Program-made: the position numbers and the translations under genes
The notes under the pieces: generated by a model
What the model was told of the DNA's origin: nothing
Databases searched by the model: none
The model's input: only the letters and a program-made list of their open reading frames with translations
In this document: positions 12,685 through 23,783 of the stretch, in pieces
Layout of the letters: each line of letters starts with the position of its first letter
Position numbering within the stretch: the stretch's first letter is position 1
NCBI RefSeq assembly: GCF_028009165.1
Contig: NC_079242.1
Location: 434,001 to 498,000 of the forward strand
DNA length: 64,000 nt
Direction of reading: 5' to 3'
Source: Akanthomyces muscarius
Lineage: Eukaryota; Ascomycota; Sordariomycetes; Hypocreales; Cordycipitaceae

Positions 12685-14635
12685 CTAGTTTCTCATTAAG
12701 TCTGCCAGATCTCTGCAACCGCCGCGATCAGGCAAGTCGAGAGTGGCCCTTGGTACACCTAGCCTCAACAGCATGTTGACGAAGCACAACGCGAATAAAA
12801 GTGTTACTAGAACTTCATAATACAAAACTGCGCTCGAGAGCATGGTCAAATCATATTTATACGATCGGCGCAATGCCTCTATCTTGCATCATTCACCCAC
12901 GTGCGCCACTCTTGCTCGAATCGTCTCCGCCGCGATATCCCAGACGAGCGTCTGATAGTTGCTTGCGCAACAGTTGTCTCGGACGGCGCGGCGCAAGCTC
13001 TACCAGCGTACGTGTTAACTCGCCGAGTTTCACACCGAGCGGCTTCTTCGTCGCATTGCTTGTGTCTACGCTTGCATCGCTCGTCTGATGCGGCAAAATG
13101 TCGTCAAAGGTTATGCTGTCTGTGCTGGTACCTCGCAGCAGCGGGGTACCATCTTCGCGGGACGAAGAACCGCCAAACAAGGAATCCGCGCTCTCTGCAA
13201 GCGACGGTCTAACCTCTTTGTCCGATGCGCGTTGCAGCAGCTCATTGTCGTCCAGGATCATGACAGCTGGGCTGGACTCTTGAGGCGTGGGTTTTCTCAC
13301 CACGACGGTGGGAAGCTGGGAGGGAGTCCAAGTTGATTGTCTATCGTTGCTCCTCATGTCTTCTGCAGTTGTGCTTGACGCAGGGACTAGCGGCAGGTTG
13401 TCGCTCACAACAATGTTACCGGCATCGAGTCCGTCTAGCTGCAAAGCGCTCTGTACGGCAATGCACCCATCGTCGCAGAGAGATGGCGTGCTGTTCCCGA
13501 GCTGCACAGAAGTATCATCAGAGGCTACACAAGCTGTTCTGGTCTCCGGTGGCGTCGGTGCTCTTTCCGCGGGGACGGTCATCCCTTCCTGGAGAGGTTG
13601 GGTACTCTGGGCCGAGATGATCCTCTGTTCGGCACAAACATCGACTTTGTCGTGATTAGCAATATCATCCTTGTCAACGAACATCTCATATAGCTCGTCC
13701 CTCTCTTCAGAAGCTTCGACGGGTGGTGGCGTTATTGCTGCGGTGCCCAATAGACTCGACTGGTTCATCATGTGTGTCGCCCTCTTACTCTCAGCCGACG
13801 CCTCGTGATGATTCTCAGGCTTGTCCTGGCGCTCAAAGCAGGCCTTAGCATCGCGGCTCTTGTCCAGGGGGTCAGAATTATTGGCATGCATAGGGAGCTG
13901 CATCCCGGGGTCACAGTGCTGAATATCCTGCGAAAATACACTCTTGGCGGCAACAAGTTTGACAAGGGCAAGGGGACTACCCTGGTCAGCATCGACAGGC
14001 CCTGAGACGTCTTGACGCCCAAGCGTGATGGGTGATGCAGCCACTTCTAGAGCAACTAGGTTGTCTTTTTTCATAGCGATCGAGTCAGCCGCGTCAAACG
14101 CAGAGAGTTCTGGGTCAGCGATGGCGGGTGTGTACGCCATTGGCACAGGGATGATTTCAGCGGCCGCTGCGGCCGTATGACCTGCATCTGCCACCCATAC
14201 TTCTGTACCAGCGACGAGTGGTACAGACACAGCTGGAGACGCTCGTGTGACTTCTTTCACGACGATTGAATCCGCCACGTCGGACGCACAAAGTGCTGCC
14301 TCGGTGGTGAAGGGAGCAGACGCCGTTGGCGCAGAGATGACTTCTGCTACTTTTTCGACCGCATGGACTGCATCTGCCGCACAGGTTTCTGATTCAGCGA
14401 CGAGTGGTACAGCCATATCGGGAGCATCCACATAGTCTTCTTCGCTCGCGTCGTCATCATCCGCACTGAATGTCGCTGCGGTGATGAAGGCTGTAGACGC
14501 CGCTGGCGCAGAAACATCATCATCTCCCAACTCAGCGTCTGCAGCACAGGTGTCTGGCTCAGGAGTGGCCGACTCTTTATAAATGTCGTCTTCCACGAGA
14601 ACAATGCTCCCATTGTCCGACTCGGCATCGCTCAT
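12685..14635 (-). CDS. Acidic internally repeated protein with C-terminal membrane anchor
   Basis: I do not recognise the family. Two exons: 14635-12897 and 12832-12685. The donor GTGAAT (12896) overlaps what would otherwise be the stop codon, and the acceptor is CTCTCGAG (12833). Phase is preserved and the product is 628 aa. The N-terminus is very acidic (MSDAESDNGS...). Residues 29-206 hold three diverged tandem copies of a 55-62-residue unit with the pattern ADA...AE-I--P-A...AD--A-DSI. Residues 210-545 are low complexity, rich in Asp, Ser, Thr and Pro, and probably disordered. A basic segment (about 550-578, RRPRQLLRKQLSDAR) precedes one hydrophobic helix at about 581-601 (LYYEVLVTLLFALCFVNML), encoded by exon 2, and a 27-residue tail. 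The likely topology is a large cytosolic or nuclear domain anchored by a C-terminal helix, for example in the ER or nuclear envelope (inference). Confidence 0.72.
14018..14551 (-). repeat. Three degenerate coding repeats of about 60 aa
   Basis: These encode residues 29-83, 84-145 and 146-206 of the acidic membrane-anchored protein. Copies 2 and 3 align nearly end to end: VPLVAxxE, ADAxH, AExI, ADSI and K at matching places. Copy 1 is shorter and more acidic. Similarity is also visible in the DNA, for example the GACGCCG(C/T)TGGCGCAGA words near 14310 and 14500. This indicates tandem duplication followed by divergence. Confidence 0.65.
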
Positions 14636-15765
14636 GGTGTCACAGTCCCTTCGTTAGCTTCGAGGTGTTGGTAGGTTAGCGAAAAAGAGCCAGCCGAGGA
14701 GGAGAGAGGGGGAAAGGAGCAGGAGGGCAATAACTCGTCCCGTTTCCCCCGCCCCCTTCATCATCCAGCCTGATGCTAAATGCGTTCCTTTGCATTTTTG
14801 GCTAATGCAGTCCATCAGAGACATGCAGACGGGGCGGCCGTCGATGGGAACCGTCATTGGCTTGGCGGACAGCTGGTGGCTGCATCGCACCCTTGCTCTG
14901 CAACATGTTGGCCGTACAGATTACGGATGGGGGGACTCGAGGAGGAAAACGTGACTAGAGCTGCAGGGAATGACAAGACGCAACCAATGCAGCAAGACAG
15001 CCAACATTCCCCCGTGCGGGGTAGTTATTTGAGGAAGGATGCGGACCAGCGAGCAACGTGGCGGTGCTTGCAGATTTATTTTTGGCATGAATGCTGCTGA
15101 ATATGCGTACGGAGAGTTAAAGACTAAGTTGAGCCGCTCGTTTCGTTACCATGTGACCCTGCCATGGATGCATGGATTCAACTCTGGAACCCGGGGTTTC
15201 GCAGATGATTCGTAGTACACGCGGCTGCTCGCTAGGCAATCGCTACGCGATCGCTTGCGCTTTTGTTTTATATCCAGGCAGCTGCCCTCAACAAAGCATT
15301 TTCGAGTAAAAAGCACATAAAACCGAGTTCAACAAGTCGTGTGTAGTCAAGGGAGAACAGTGTCCCCAAAATGTATTGATTGATGAGTTTGCTTAGCCGG
15401 AGCCAGCGTGTAACAAAGAAAAGCTCTCGCTCGCGGGGCTATAAATCAAAAACCGTACGCCGCAAAACCCACAAAAGAAATAATACATCCATCTTCGCCT
15501 GAGTGAGGGAACCTCAGCTCTTGATGTTTTCCCTCGGCGCATGTCTTCCCCGTAAATCTAAACCCAAAACGTGAAAAACGGGCAAGAAACAAACCTGCTT
15601 GCCGTCATATACGAATAAAACGCAGAAATCTAACCCACAGCACCGTCGAAACGACTTGCGTCCGGAGTGTCTGTAGCCAGGCGCCCTTCCAATGCATAAA
15701 TGTCTTTCAAATGAGTCAAGTCGCTCCGGCGCAGGTGACTTGCTTGGCCTCTAGGTGCTATGCCG
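14636..15765. other. Intergenic region (1.1 kb)
   Basis: This lies between two minus-strand genes, so it should contain the promoter of the acidic repeat protein (right of 14636) and the 3' UTR of the SIW14-like gene (left of 15766). Frames are short and unsupported, and no repeat was seen. Confidence 0.5.
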
Positions 15766-16758
15766 TCAAAAGGTTTCGACAGTAGCAGGGGCCGAAGTCA
15801 TCTGCGTTCCGGAAACGATCCATATTACAACGACAACTGTTGAAAACAGCAGCGTGCGCATAAAAGTCCTGACTTGGACAGGACTATGCGGAACAATCTC
15901 GTCTTCGAATCTGGGTATCAATGATGATTGAAACGCGTTGATGTAGTCGATATCGCACTCCCTAATTTTTGGGGAGGCAAATGCCCTGTACTCATCCAAG
16001 GCCGGGTCAACTTCCCAACCGGCGACTCTGCGGGCGGCAGCAACAACACAGCCGGTGCGGTGCTTGCCGTGGTTGCAATGGATGAGGAGGGGATAGTTTC
16101 GCTTGTCGAGGGTAAGTTGAAGAATGGCGGCCATGGTATCAAGTGGGATGGCCTCCTTCTTGGTGCCCTTCATGTCAAACGTGACTTGGCGGATGCCGTT
16201 GATGTCGACAAAGGCTGACAGGTCATCCTCGAGCTCGTCTTTCTTGACCAGGGTGACAATGGTCTTGAGATTGAGCGTCTTGATGAAATCAAAATCGTGC
16301 TGCTTCGGGTAGCTGCTGCGATAGAAACCAGGGACAATGACGCCAAAGTTGAGAGGACGGCCTTCCAGGGGTACGACAGGATACTCGACCGACTGATGAA
16401 TAGTAGGGAGTAGTGTCGGTACTTTGGCTGCTGGGGCCGCGTCAGAGGTGAGCAACTTTTGTAGCGGCATTGCTGGCTGCATACCTGACTTTTCAAGAAC
16501 AGCAACATCTCTGGCACTACCGATGCCGCCTTGATAGCGCAGAGCAGCAACTGTGTCCTTGATGGGCGCGCCATTGCGCAGTCCTTCTTCCATCTCCGTA
16601 GCACACTGAAACAAGTCTTCTCTGAATGAACTCCGCGAACTCCGTCTGGACTGATATGAAGACCCAGAAGAGGACGAGGAGGACGCAGAGGAGGTGTAGC
16701 TTGATTCGTCAAAGAAGATGGCCTCTTCAGCGTATATCCGAGAATTACGCCTGGCCAT
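15766..16758 (-). CDS. SIW14: SIW14-like atypical dual-specificity (inositol pyrophosphate) phosphatase with C-terminal TM helix
   Basis: Single exon, 330 aa from the ATG at 16758 (MARRNSRIYAEE...). The frame is open 87 codons further upstream to 17019, but that extension looks like leader DNA. Residues 20-50 are a Ser/Arg tract. The plant-and-fungi atypical DSP domain spans about 135-285: LNFGVIVPGFYRSSYP at the start, then the P-loop HCNHGKHRTG with catalytic Cys228 and Arg234, matching the family HCxxGKHRTG signature. S. cerevisiae Siw14 removes the 5-beta-phosphate of inositol pyrophosphates (established for that enzyme). Unusual here is a hydrophobic segment at about 299-316 (FMRTLLFSTVVVVIWIVS) close to the C-terminus, which would tether the enzyme to a membrane. 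Membrane tethering is inference; the phosphatase fold is clear. Confidence 0.88.
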   Translation of the reverse strand: MARRNSRIYAEEAIFFDESSYTSSASSSSSSGSSYQSRRSSRSSFREDLFQCATEMEEGLRNGAPIKDTVAALRYQGGIGSARDVAVLEKSGMQPAMPLQKLLTSDAAPAAKVPTLLPTIHQSVEYPVVPLEGRPLNFGVIVPGFYRSSYPKQHDFDFIKTLNLKTIVTLVKKDELEDDLSAFVDINGIRQVTFDMKGTKKEAIPLDTMAAILQLTLDKRNYPLLIHCNHGKHRTGCVVAAARRVAGWEVDPALDEYRAFASPKIRECDIDYINAFQSSLIPRFEDEIVPHSPVQVRTFMRTLLFSTVVVVIWIVSGTQMTSAPATVETF

Positions 16759-17204
16759 GGTATTTTGCGACGGAGGGTCGTTGGGCGCGTCAGTCGCTGG
16801 CGAAAGTAGCGGGGCGACGCAAGTTGGATCGAAGGGGGATATGTTGGAAGAGGAAGTGCTGAAGAAGACGCCTCGAAAGCGTGTAGAGATGTGATGGTCG
16901 GTTGAGCGAGTGCAAGAGGAGCGCTGTTGGATGCAGTAGAGATCCAAGTCAGGGCCCGCGTGCAGTGGTAGCATGCAGCTACAGACGATTGAGACACATC
17001 TCGGAGGCGAGTTTGACAAAAGAGGGCATCTTGTCGAGTTATAAACGGGAGGCGGATAGTGGTAAATCGGATCGAGCGTCGCTCGGTGAGAGAGAATGGT
17101 TGACGCGGGATGTAGAAGCGAGAGAGGAGCGAGAGAGGCAAGGATGGGGTTTTAGATGGGCAGGGTTTTGGGACGGACGAGACGGGCGACGGGGCGCGCG
17201 ACGA

Positions 17205-17232
17205 GGAGACTGGAGACTGGAGACTGGAGACT
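17205..17232. repeat. (GGAGACT)4 minisatellite
   Basis: Four perfect tandem copies of a 7-bp unit, about 450 bp upstream of the SIW14-like start codon. Confidence 0.9.
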
Positions 17233-20200
17233 GGAGTACCTGGCCAGCGGGTTGGTCTGGTGGTGGTTTGGCTGAAATGGCAGACAAGTGTGAGGTACCT
17301 GCTACCTGGTTGAGGTGTGCCTGACAAACACTCACAAACAGGCAGAGTTTGGCGGAGAAGAAGAGGAAAAACCCTGTTTGCTTTAGCGTGCGACGGCGCT
17401 GTAGACGGGCGCTGGCAGACTGTGACGGTGGATGAGGCCGCTGTAATCCGCTCCAATGGCTCCAATTGCCCCAATGGCCCCTGTAGCTTGCACCTGGCAA
17501 GGGTACCGGCAAGGGGAAAGTGGCCCGTGGGCGAGCGCGTGGGAATGAATTTGTGGGTGGGGACCCTGGATCTGCTGCTCTGCCACTGGCACAAGTAGTA
17601 ATCTGTATTCTGCAGCCATCGGCGACAAGTAGTGGGTACCTGTGTCTGTAGCAGGATTTGGTGGTGAAGGAGGTATCGTACCACTTTACGCGTTAGCAGG
17701 GAACAGTCATAGTGCCAGAAGCACTGTACTGAAGAAAAATGACAGTCTTGGCCGGACACCAGCTTTGTGATGCTACAACGATCAGAAATACGAAAAAGAA
17801 AGAAAGAAAGAACAAGGGACAGTAGAGGCACTGTCTAGAGAAGAATTTTCACATTTTCTACACATTTCGTTCGCGACGTAATTTTATACTCACCAGCTCT
17901 CCATGCATGTCGCCCTCGCTACGTGGTACAGCGCCCAAGTGCTCCAGCTCCAGTGCCCTGCCAACAATTAACAATTGTCTACCAAACTCTCCGCGCCAGC
18001 CTCTCGCCGCCTCCCCATCACCACCTCCCCGAACCCTGCTAGAGCCCTCCACATCATCTGCTTTGCGGATCTGCTCTCCTCATCCGGTCTGGCGTCATGC
18101 CCAAGCGAGCGTCAGGGCAGAGCGACCAAGGAAGTCCCGGAGCAGCCACAGCCTGGCCACTCAAACCAGGCCTGCGCCAGCCGACTGCCCAGGGTGCCTG
18201 CGGGCAGCCGTCTTTGATGATCAAGCCCATCGTCACCATGTCGACGACGCGCCCGCCTCGTAAGCAATGAACAGCCAGACACTAAAATTAGAGTCTGACA
18301 ACCAGCAACTCTTAGAATTATCCAGCCTCTCTGTCGAGGCTTGAGTCACGACTTTGGCGTGTCATACGAACAGTGGTGTGGCGTGCTACGGGCGGCGCAT
18401 GTCGAAGGGCCAAAAAAAAAGACTAAATTCTGCCTGGCTCCCTCAACCTTTCTTTCGGTTTGCCTAGGCTGGGAGGCTTGCCAGTCTGCTAACCTACCAT
18501 TACGGATTTTCCCAGGCCCTGGTCCTGCCTTGCTAGGCTTGGTGCAACAACTCCCCCCACGGCCGGCCGCGTTGCATTGCAGCCATGCCATTCCCTTCTG
18601 CCTACCGAGTACTAGACGGAATGAGCCCGACAGCTGTCGTTGACCCTGCACTACTGGTCGTGGCACGCTGCACAATGTCTCCGTCGGGCAGAATCCCGGG
18701 GGATGCCTGTCTGTCTTGCCAGCAGTACAGCTGTCCGACAGTCACACAGACGCGTGGCTCTCTCAGAGCCCAATGTCAATCAATATGCATCAACGCCAGG
18801 CGATCTTCGCATCAAACCCTTTGGCTTTGTCTTCCAAGTCGTGGCCGCGCTAGTGCGCACACTCGCTGCTGATCTAGCGTCAATCTCGGGCACTCCAGTG
18901 CCACGACGCGACATGCCGAAGCAACAAGAAAAAAGCTTGCCAGCGCCCCATCGCCGCGGAAGAGAGCGCACTGTGCAGCTCTTGTCGAAATCCGCTAAAT
19001 CCGTTGCCCACCAGGACGCCACTTGCACCTTATTACTGAGTACGCTTTCGTGTATTCATTTTCAGGCGCATCAGGCCATCTCCAGCCTGCTTGCCTGCCC
19101 CGTGGTTGGCACAATGACGCCCACACGCACCCACTGCGCTGTTTTCTATTATAATGCCAATTCTGCCGTTGCTCCGTCAGGCGTGGAGGACTGAACTCGC
19201 AAGGAAAAGGGGGAGAACAGAATAAGCCTTGCAAATGCAGACGCTCTCGTTGGCCGTCATGTCGCTTGGCCTGCTCGCAGCTCCAGTCGCTGTCGTGCAC
19301 AGCAACATGCCTGCCAGACTCACACTATCGATTCAATCTTTAGTCCAGTCGCGCGACCTGCATCCACCGGTCTAGGCCTTTGTACCGTTCAACTAAATTA
19401 TTAGGCGTCTGTGCCGCTGCAGCCTGCAGGAAAGTATTGCAAAGCGCAACATCGTAATTACGGACATCTCGGAGCTGGAACCGCCGGCGCTTTTTGGCCC
19501 CCAGCCTGCCCCAAGAATCAATGTGCGACCAGCTACGGATAACTTGCCATCGGTCTAGTGGTGACCTTTGGGGCTCCGTCGCTGCTGACTGGTCCCAGAC
19601 AGCACATTCGATGGATCGGTAGGTTCCTACCAGTACTGCGTTGCGTATACCGACCATTGGAGGCCTGGCATGCCGTTCAAATCACCATGGCATCTTCCAT
19701 TTGAAATCAACGCTGGGTTCAAATGATCAAGTCATTCCTTACGCTCTGACAAACCGTCTCACGCGACAGGCTGCCGCAAGCGGGATAGACGGCAGGTCGT
19801 CGCATCAAGCCACCCAGGCCATTCCGGAGTCTGCGCTACTCAAACCTAGCTCCTAAACTGCGCTGTGCCAACGTGCAGCGTGTCAATCATGTCCATCTTG
19901 TCTAACAATCAGGATGCCATTGCCTCTTTGGGCAATGCAAATCACTATTACATCCTTGACAGCAATTGAGACAAGCATAGGGCTTGATTTCTACTCGCGT
20001 GCGCTCTTCACGCGATGGCTTGCCCCATCTGTTGACCGAAGCGGCACAGGCCAGAGCTGGCCAGGATGGTGCTAAATTCGTCACCGAGGGCGGCCAAGTT
20101 CTCAGCAGGTCGAGTCTGCCAACTCAGCAGCCTATTTTCGGCCCCGGAACCCTTGATCGGTTGCTCCACGGTGTCTTCCTTGCCTCCACCAGTTACTTGA

Positions 20201-20651
20201 CAGTTTGCTGAAGAAAGGCGAAAGTACTGCGACGTTGCCGCTGCCTCGGCGTGCCTTTTCCAGCTCCCCGGAGACTCCGGATTGGCCCCGGAACCCGGCA
20301 CAACGGGATTCGGAGACGGCTGTCAACCTCCATTCAACCACTAGTTACATGTCAAAATGACAGCGTCACAGTCTATCCATATTTCCCAGATATAAGTCAA
20401 CGAAGAAATAATTCCAGTCCTATGCGAAGGGCACAAAGGCAATAGCGAGCTATACCCGGACAATGAGGAGCCTTCTGTAGCACAGGCTCGAGCCATTCCT
20501 CTTTGAGCCCCTCTCCCATTTTTGGCTGTTGCATCTTCCGTCGGCTATCAACGTCCTGGCAATGCGCCGCCAAAGCCGGTGTGCATAGAAGAGTGGCCAT
20601 TTTTCAAATAATCGGCGACGAAGCCTGTCTCAAATCGCAATTGCGCCACGA

Positions 20652-20673
20652 GCTCAATTTTTTTTTTTTGAGC
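20652..20673 (+). promoter_or_regulatory. Inverted repeat with T10 loop just before the ankyrin-gene start
   Basis: GCTCAA (20652-20657), ten T residues, then TTGAGC (20668-20673), only 7 nt before the ATG at 20681. In the mRNA this can form a 6-bp stem with a U10 loop directly ahead of the start codon. A regulatory role is speculative. If transcription starts inside the T tract the hairpin would not exist. Confidence 0.35.
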
Positions 20674-20680
20674 CGGCGGT

Positions 20681-22375
20681 ATGGCTGTCAACAATAAGAG
20701 CGCCTCCATGTTGGACCAGCTGCCAGGGGAGCTCCTCGACCTCGTGGCCGCCCAGCTCGACGCCCACGACCTGCGCAGTCTCGTGCTGACGGCGAAACAG
20801 TTTTCTGAATTGTACAATGAAGTACTGCTACAAAATGCCATGGACTATGACGGCAAGCCCATGACGTGGGCCGCGGTCAACGGCGACGTGGCTCTAGCCA
20901 CACGCGTTCTGGACCTGGACGAGCGTCGTCGCGGCATGTCGGGCATCGCGTGGCACTGGACCAAGCGCTACGAGACCAGTCTGCTCAAGGCTGCCGACGA
21001 GGGCGAGGCCAACATTATTGCGCTCTTGCTGCAGCGGCTGCCCGACCTGGACCTCAACCGCAACGAGGGGCCGTACCGGCGATCGGCTCTATGGAGCGCT
21101 GGCCTCCGCGGGCATGTCTCCGCGCTGCGCGTGCTGCTGGAAAGCGGCCGCATCAATGCAGACAAGACAGACTATCTTGGACAGACGGCGCTACGCATGG
21201 CCGTTGAGTGCCATCGTCCCGATGCCGTGCGCGTGCTGCTCGAGCTGGGCGCTGATCCGCGCGTCGCCGACGTCGACGGCGCCACGCCCGCCATGGCCGC
21301 TGCGGCGCAGGGGCACACTGATATTCTGGACATCTTTGCCGCGCACGATCGAGACCTTGTCCTCATGGGCGATGAGCGTGGTTTCACGCCGCTGCTGGCT
21401 GCGGTCACGAGGGGCTGCGTCGAAGCGGTACAGGCCCTCGCTGGACACGGCGCAGATCTCTGCACGCCATGGGAAGGCCAGACGCCGCTGGAGCACGCCA
21501 TCACTAGAGAAGCGGCGAAACTCGTCAAATGTCTACTTGAGCAACCCGCCGTGGCCCAGGAAGTGAATGCCCCCCGCTCTGACGGCACGACGTTGCTCAT
21601 TGCGGCTATCCAGCGCGGCTCCAAGCCGACGACGATCCGTGCGCTGCTGCTCGGCGGTGCAGACCCTAACTTGCGCAGCAGCACTGGAGCGTCACCGATG
21701 ACGTATGCCCTGCGCGCCATGGCATGGTCTCTCACGGATCGTGACATCGATATCCGTGAACCTACCACGGCGAGAGAGCTCCTGCTCGCCGGCGCGGACC
21801 CGAACCGCCGCGAGCGGCCGCCGGACCTGCACAATACGCACCAGGCCGGCTCGCCGCTTGCGGAGATAGCGGCCAAGGGCCACTGGCAGTTGGTCGACTA
21901 CCTGATAAGCCTCGGGAACAACCTGGTGGACTGGCACGCAGGCGTGCACACGGACACGGCACCGCTGGCGTGCGCCACGCGCAACGGCCACCTCAAGGTT
22001 GTGCAGAGCCTGGTGGACAAGGCCGGTTTGAGCCCCAACATCGTGTATGCCCTGGACGAGAGCCAGCTAGGGGACGTGACGCGGGACCACGAAAGGCGCA
22101 TCAAGACGCGGGCGTGCGGGCCGGCGGCGTTCATCGCCCTGGACCGAGGCGATGTCTCCACGGTGCGCTGGCTGCTGGGCTCGGGGACGGTGGATCTGGC
22201 GGCGCGGAATGCGCACGGCAGGACGCTGCTGCACGAGGCGCTGCTGTTGCGAGGGCGGCCGTGGGACCAGAAAGACATGCTGGATGCGCTGCGCGAGGTG
22301 GGTTGCGTGCCGACTGCGATGGAGCTGATGATCTTGGGAGACGTTGCAGGGGAAATGGATGAAGACACAGATTGA
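20681..22375 (+). CDS. F-box-like / ankyrin-repeat protein
   Basis: Single exon, 564 aa. An F-box-like segment lies at residues 10-50 (LDQLPGELLDLVAAQLDAHDL..., then AKQFSELYNEVL). Ankyrin repeats fill about 58-520. Clear units carry the G-x-TPL / A-x-x-GH / V-x-x-LL pattern, for example LGQTALRMAVECHRPDAVRVLL, then GATPAMAAAAQGHTDIL, then GFTPLLAAVTRGCVEAV, then GQTPLEHAI, then GTTLLIAAIQRG, and finally GRTLLHEALLL. Such proteins commonly act as substrate adaptors of SCF ubiquitin ligases via Skp1, with the ankyrin stack choosing the target. That role here is inference. The protein ends in an acidic tail (MDEDTD). The gene converges on the lipoate ligase, with 196 bp between stops. GC-rich third codon positions and an uninterrupted frame support it. 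Confidence 0.88.
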   Translation: MAVNNKSASMLDQLPGELLDLVAAQLDAHDLRSLVLTAKQFSELYNEVLLQNAMDYDGKPMTWAAVNGDVALATRVLDLDERRRGMSGIAWHWTKRYETSLLKAADEGEANIIALLLQRLPDLDLNRNEGPYRRSALWSAGLRGHVSALRVLLESGRINADKTDYLGQTALRMAVECHRPDAVRVLLELGADPRVADVDGATPAMAAAAQGHTDILDIFAAHDRDLVLMGDERGFTPLLAAVTRGCVEAVQALAGHGADLCTPWEGQTPLEHAITREAAKLVKCLLEQPAVAQEVNAPRSDGTTLLIAAIQRGSKPTTIRALLLGGADPNLRSSTGASPMTYALRAMAWSLTDRDIDIREPTTARELLLAGADPNRRERPPDLHNTHQAGSPLAEIAAKGHWQLVDYLISLGNNLVDWHAGVHTDTAPLACATRNGHLKVVQSLVDKAGLSPNIVYALDESQLGDVTRDHERRIKTRACGPAAFIALDRGDVSTVRWLLGSGTVDLAARNAHGRTLLHEALLLRGRPWDQKDMLDALREVGCVPTAMELMILGDVAGEMDEDTD

Positions 22376-22571
22376 GCAAAGGTGCTGGAGACAAAGTGCT
22401 TGATTTGGATGTGCTAACGAGTAAATGCTGTGACGTCTGCTCCTCTGGAGACTGCTGCGCGATGCGAATGATGATACATAACGATACATGATGATTAATA
22501 TACAACGGGCACCATGACCAACACCACACGGGTGGGAAATGGGGATAGACCTCTGGTGACGGCGTAGATGC

Positions 22572-23783
22572 TCACGGTTTTGTAAAGGCCGTGCCGAGAA
22601 TGCCATTCAGCCAGTCTCCGATATGACGGGCCTGTTGGCTCGCGACGCCGGCGTCGGCCAGCTGCGCGGACCAGTCGCGAATGTTGTACATGGTGGCGCC
22701 GACGAGCGAGGACAGGTCCTTCCGAGCGCCCTTGTTGTTTTCAACATGGAAGCGCTCAACGATGCCCTGCTTTGCTTCGAAATGGATGCGTTCCTGCTTG
22801 TTTTCCTTGGTCAGCATTGGTGCGCAAAGCCGAAGAAGCCGCTACTGCAAACAGACCTCGAATGGCAATTTTGGCCGCGGCCGCGGGTCCTCTTCTGTCG
22901 GATGCGTGCAAAACGCAAACCGCGGCGTCTGGCCGTAGAGCCAGTCCCGCGCGCGCATCTCCTCGTAGCCCTGGCGGATCCGGTCCACGGCCATGGCGGG
23001 CGCATCGTCGACGACGGCGCGCACGTCGGACGGCCCGTACATGGCCTCGAATTCGCGCACGACAGCGTCCTGGAACGCCGCGACGTCGAGATCGAGGTTG
23101 CGCACGGGGCTGCGCACGCTGTCCACGCCGCGGGCCTTGATGAAGCCCTCGGCCGGCGAGCGCAGCAGGCTCGATATCGCGCCGAGGTTGGGGCTGCGCA
23201 GGAGGCACGTGCCGTGGTGCAGCGACCGCAGCCGGGTGAGCTTGTACGCGGAGCCCGACACCTTGTACGTGCCGACGCGGTCGGGCGGCGGGGTGTCAAT
23301 CACAATGTCGTGGCGCTCGTTGACGCGCGTCGTCGGGCGGCCGAGGCGGCGCAGCGCGCGGACGACCATCTCCGCGTGCTTGTTGCGGTCAAAGGCCGCC
23401 GAGGGGCAGATGACGCTAAAGTTGACGTTGCCCTCGTCGTGGAAGACGGTGCCGCCGCCGGAGCGGCGCCGCACGAGCCGGATCGGTGTGGTGGCGAGGC
23501 GCGCGAGGTTGGTCTCGATCCACGGGTTCTGGTTGCGCCCAAAGACGACGCAGGGCGCGTTGGCGTAGAGCATGAGCACGGTGGCGTCGGCGGGCGCGGT
23601 CTGCAAAAGGTGGTGCTCGACGGAGAGGTTGAGCAGCGGGTCGCGCGAGCGGGAGAGGTAGATTTGCGTCTTGCTGGCCGGGTCGGCGGCGGCGGCGGTC
23701 GAGAAGTGGTGGTGGTGTCGAGGGCGGCGGGATAGGAGAGAGAAGAGCTGCCGCGGCAGTGGAGAGGCCCTGGGCGCCATCAT
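22572..23783 (-). CDS. AIM22: Lipoate-protein ligase A family, mitochondrial
   Basis: Two exons: 23783-22857 and 22793-22572. The donor GTCTGT (22856) is weak, with a CTGAC branch site and acceptor AAGCAG (22794). The product is 382 aa. The first about 35 residues are Arg/Ser/His-rich without acids, a typical mitochondrial targeting peptide. The family's lipoyl-adenylate pocket is visible: RRSGGGTVFHDEGNVNFS at about 105-122, KVSGSAYKL with the catalytic Lys at about 173, and HHGTCLL. The short second exon forms the C-terminal subdomain (HFEAKQGIVERF). The enzyme activates free lipoate with ATP and attaches it to E2/H-protein lysines, or acts as a lipoyl transferase in the yeast Aim22 role. 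Two adjacent ATGs (23783, 23780) are possible starts. It shares a 552-bp divergent spacer with chorismate synthase. Confidence 0.9.

Larger units (their letters stand above)
16759..20680. other. Gene-free interval (3.9 kb)
   Basis: This contains the probable promoter and leader of the SIW14-like gene, with CT/GA-rich tracts and a 7-bp tandem repeat near 17205. The remainder has competing short frames on both strands (for example 184 codons at 18640-19194 plus) without domains or plausible introns. A GAAA-type run lies at about 17793-17811. Nothing else can be supported. Confidence 0.45.

Noticed and set aside
16170..17831. 553-codon frame overlapping the SIW14-like gene on the same strand
   Set aside because: Ser/Pro/Thr/Leu-rich translation of leader DNA plus an out-of-frame part of the phosphatase; it lacks any domain.
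22623..23735. 370-codon plus-strand frame opposite the lipoate ligase
   Set aside because: Low-complexity Ala/Arg/Val/His shadow frame; the ligase motifs are on the minus strand.
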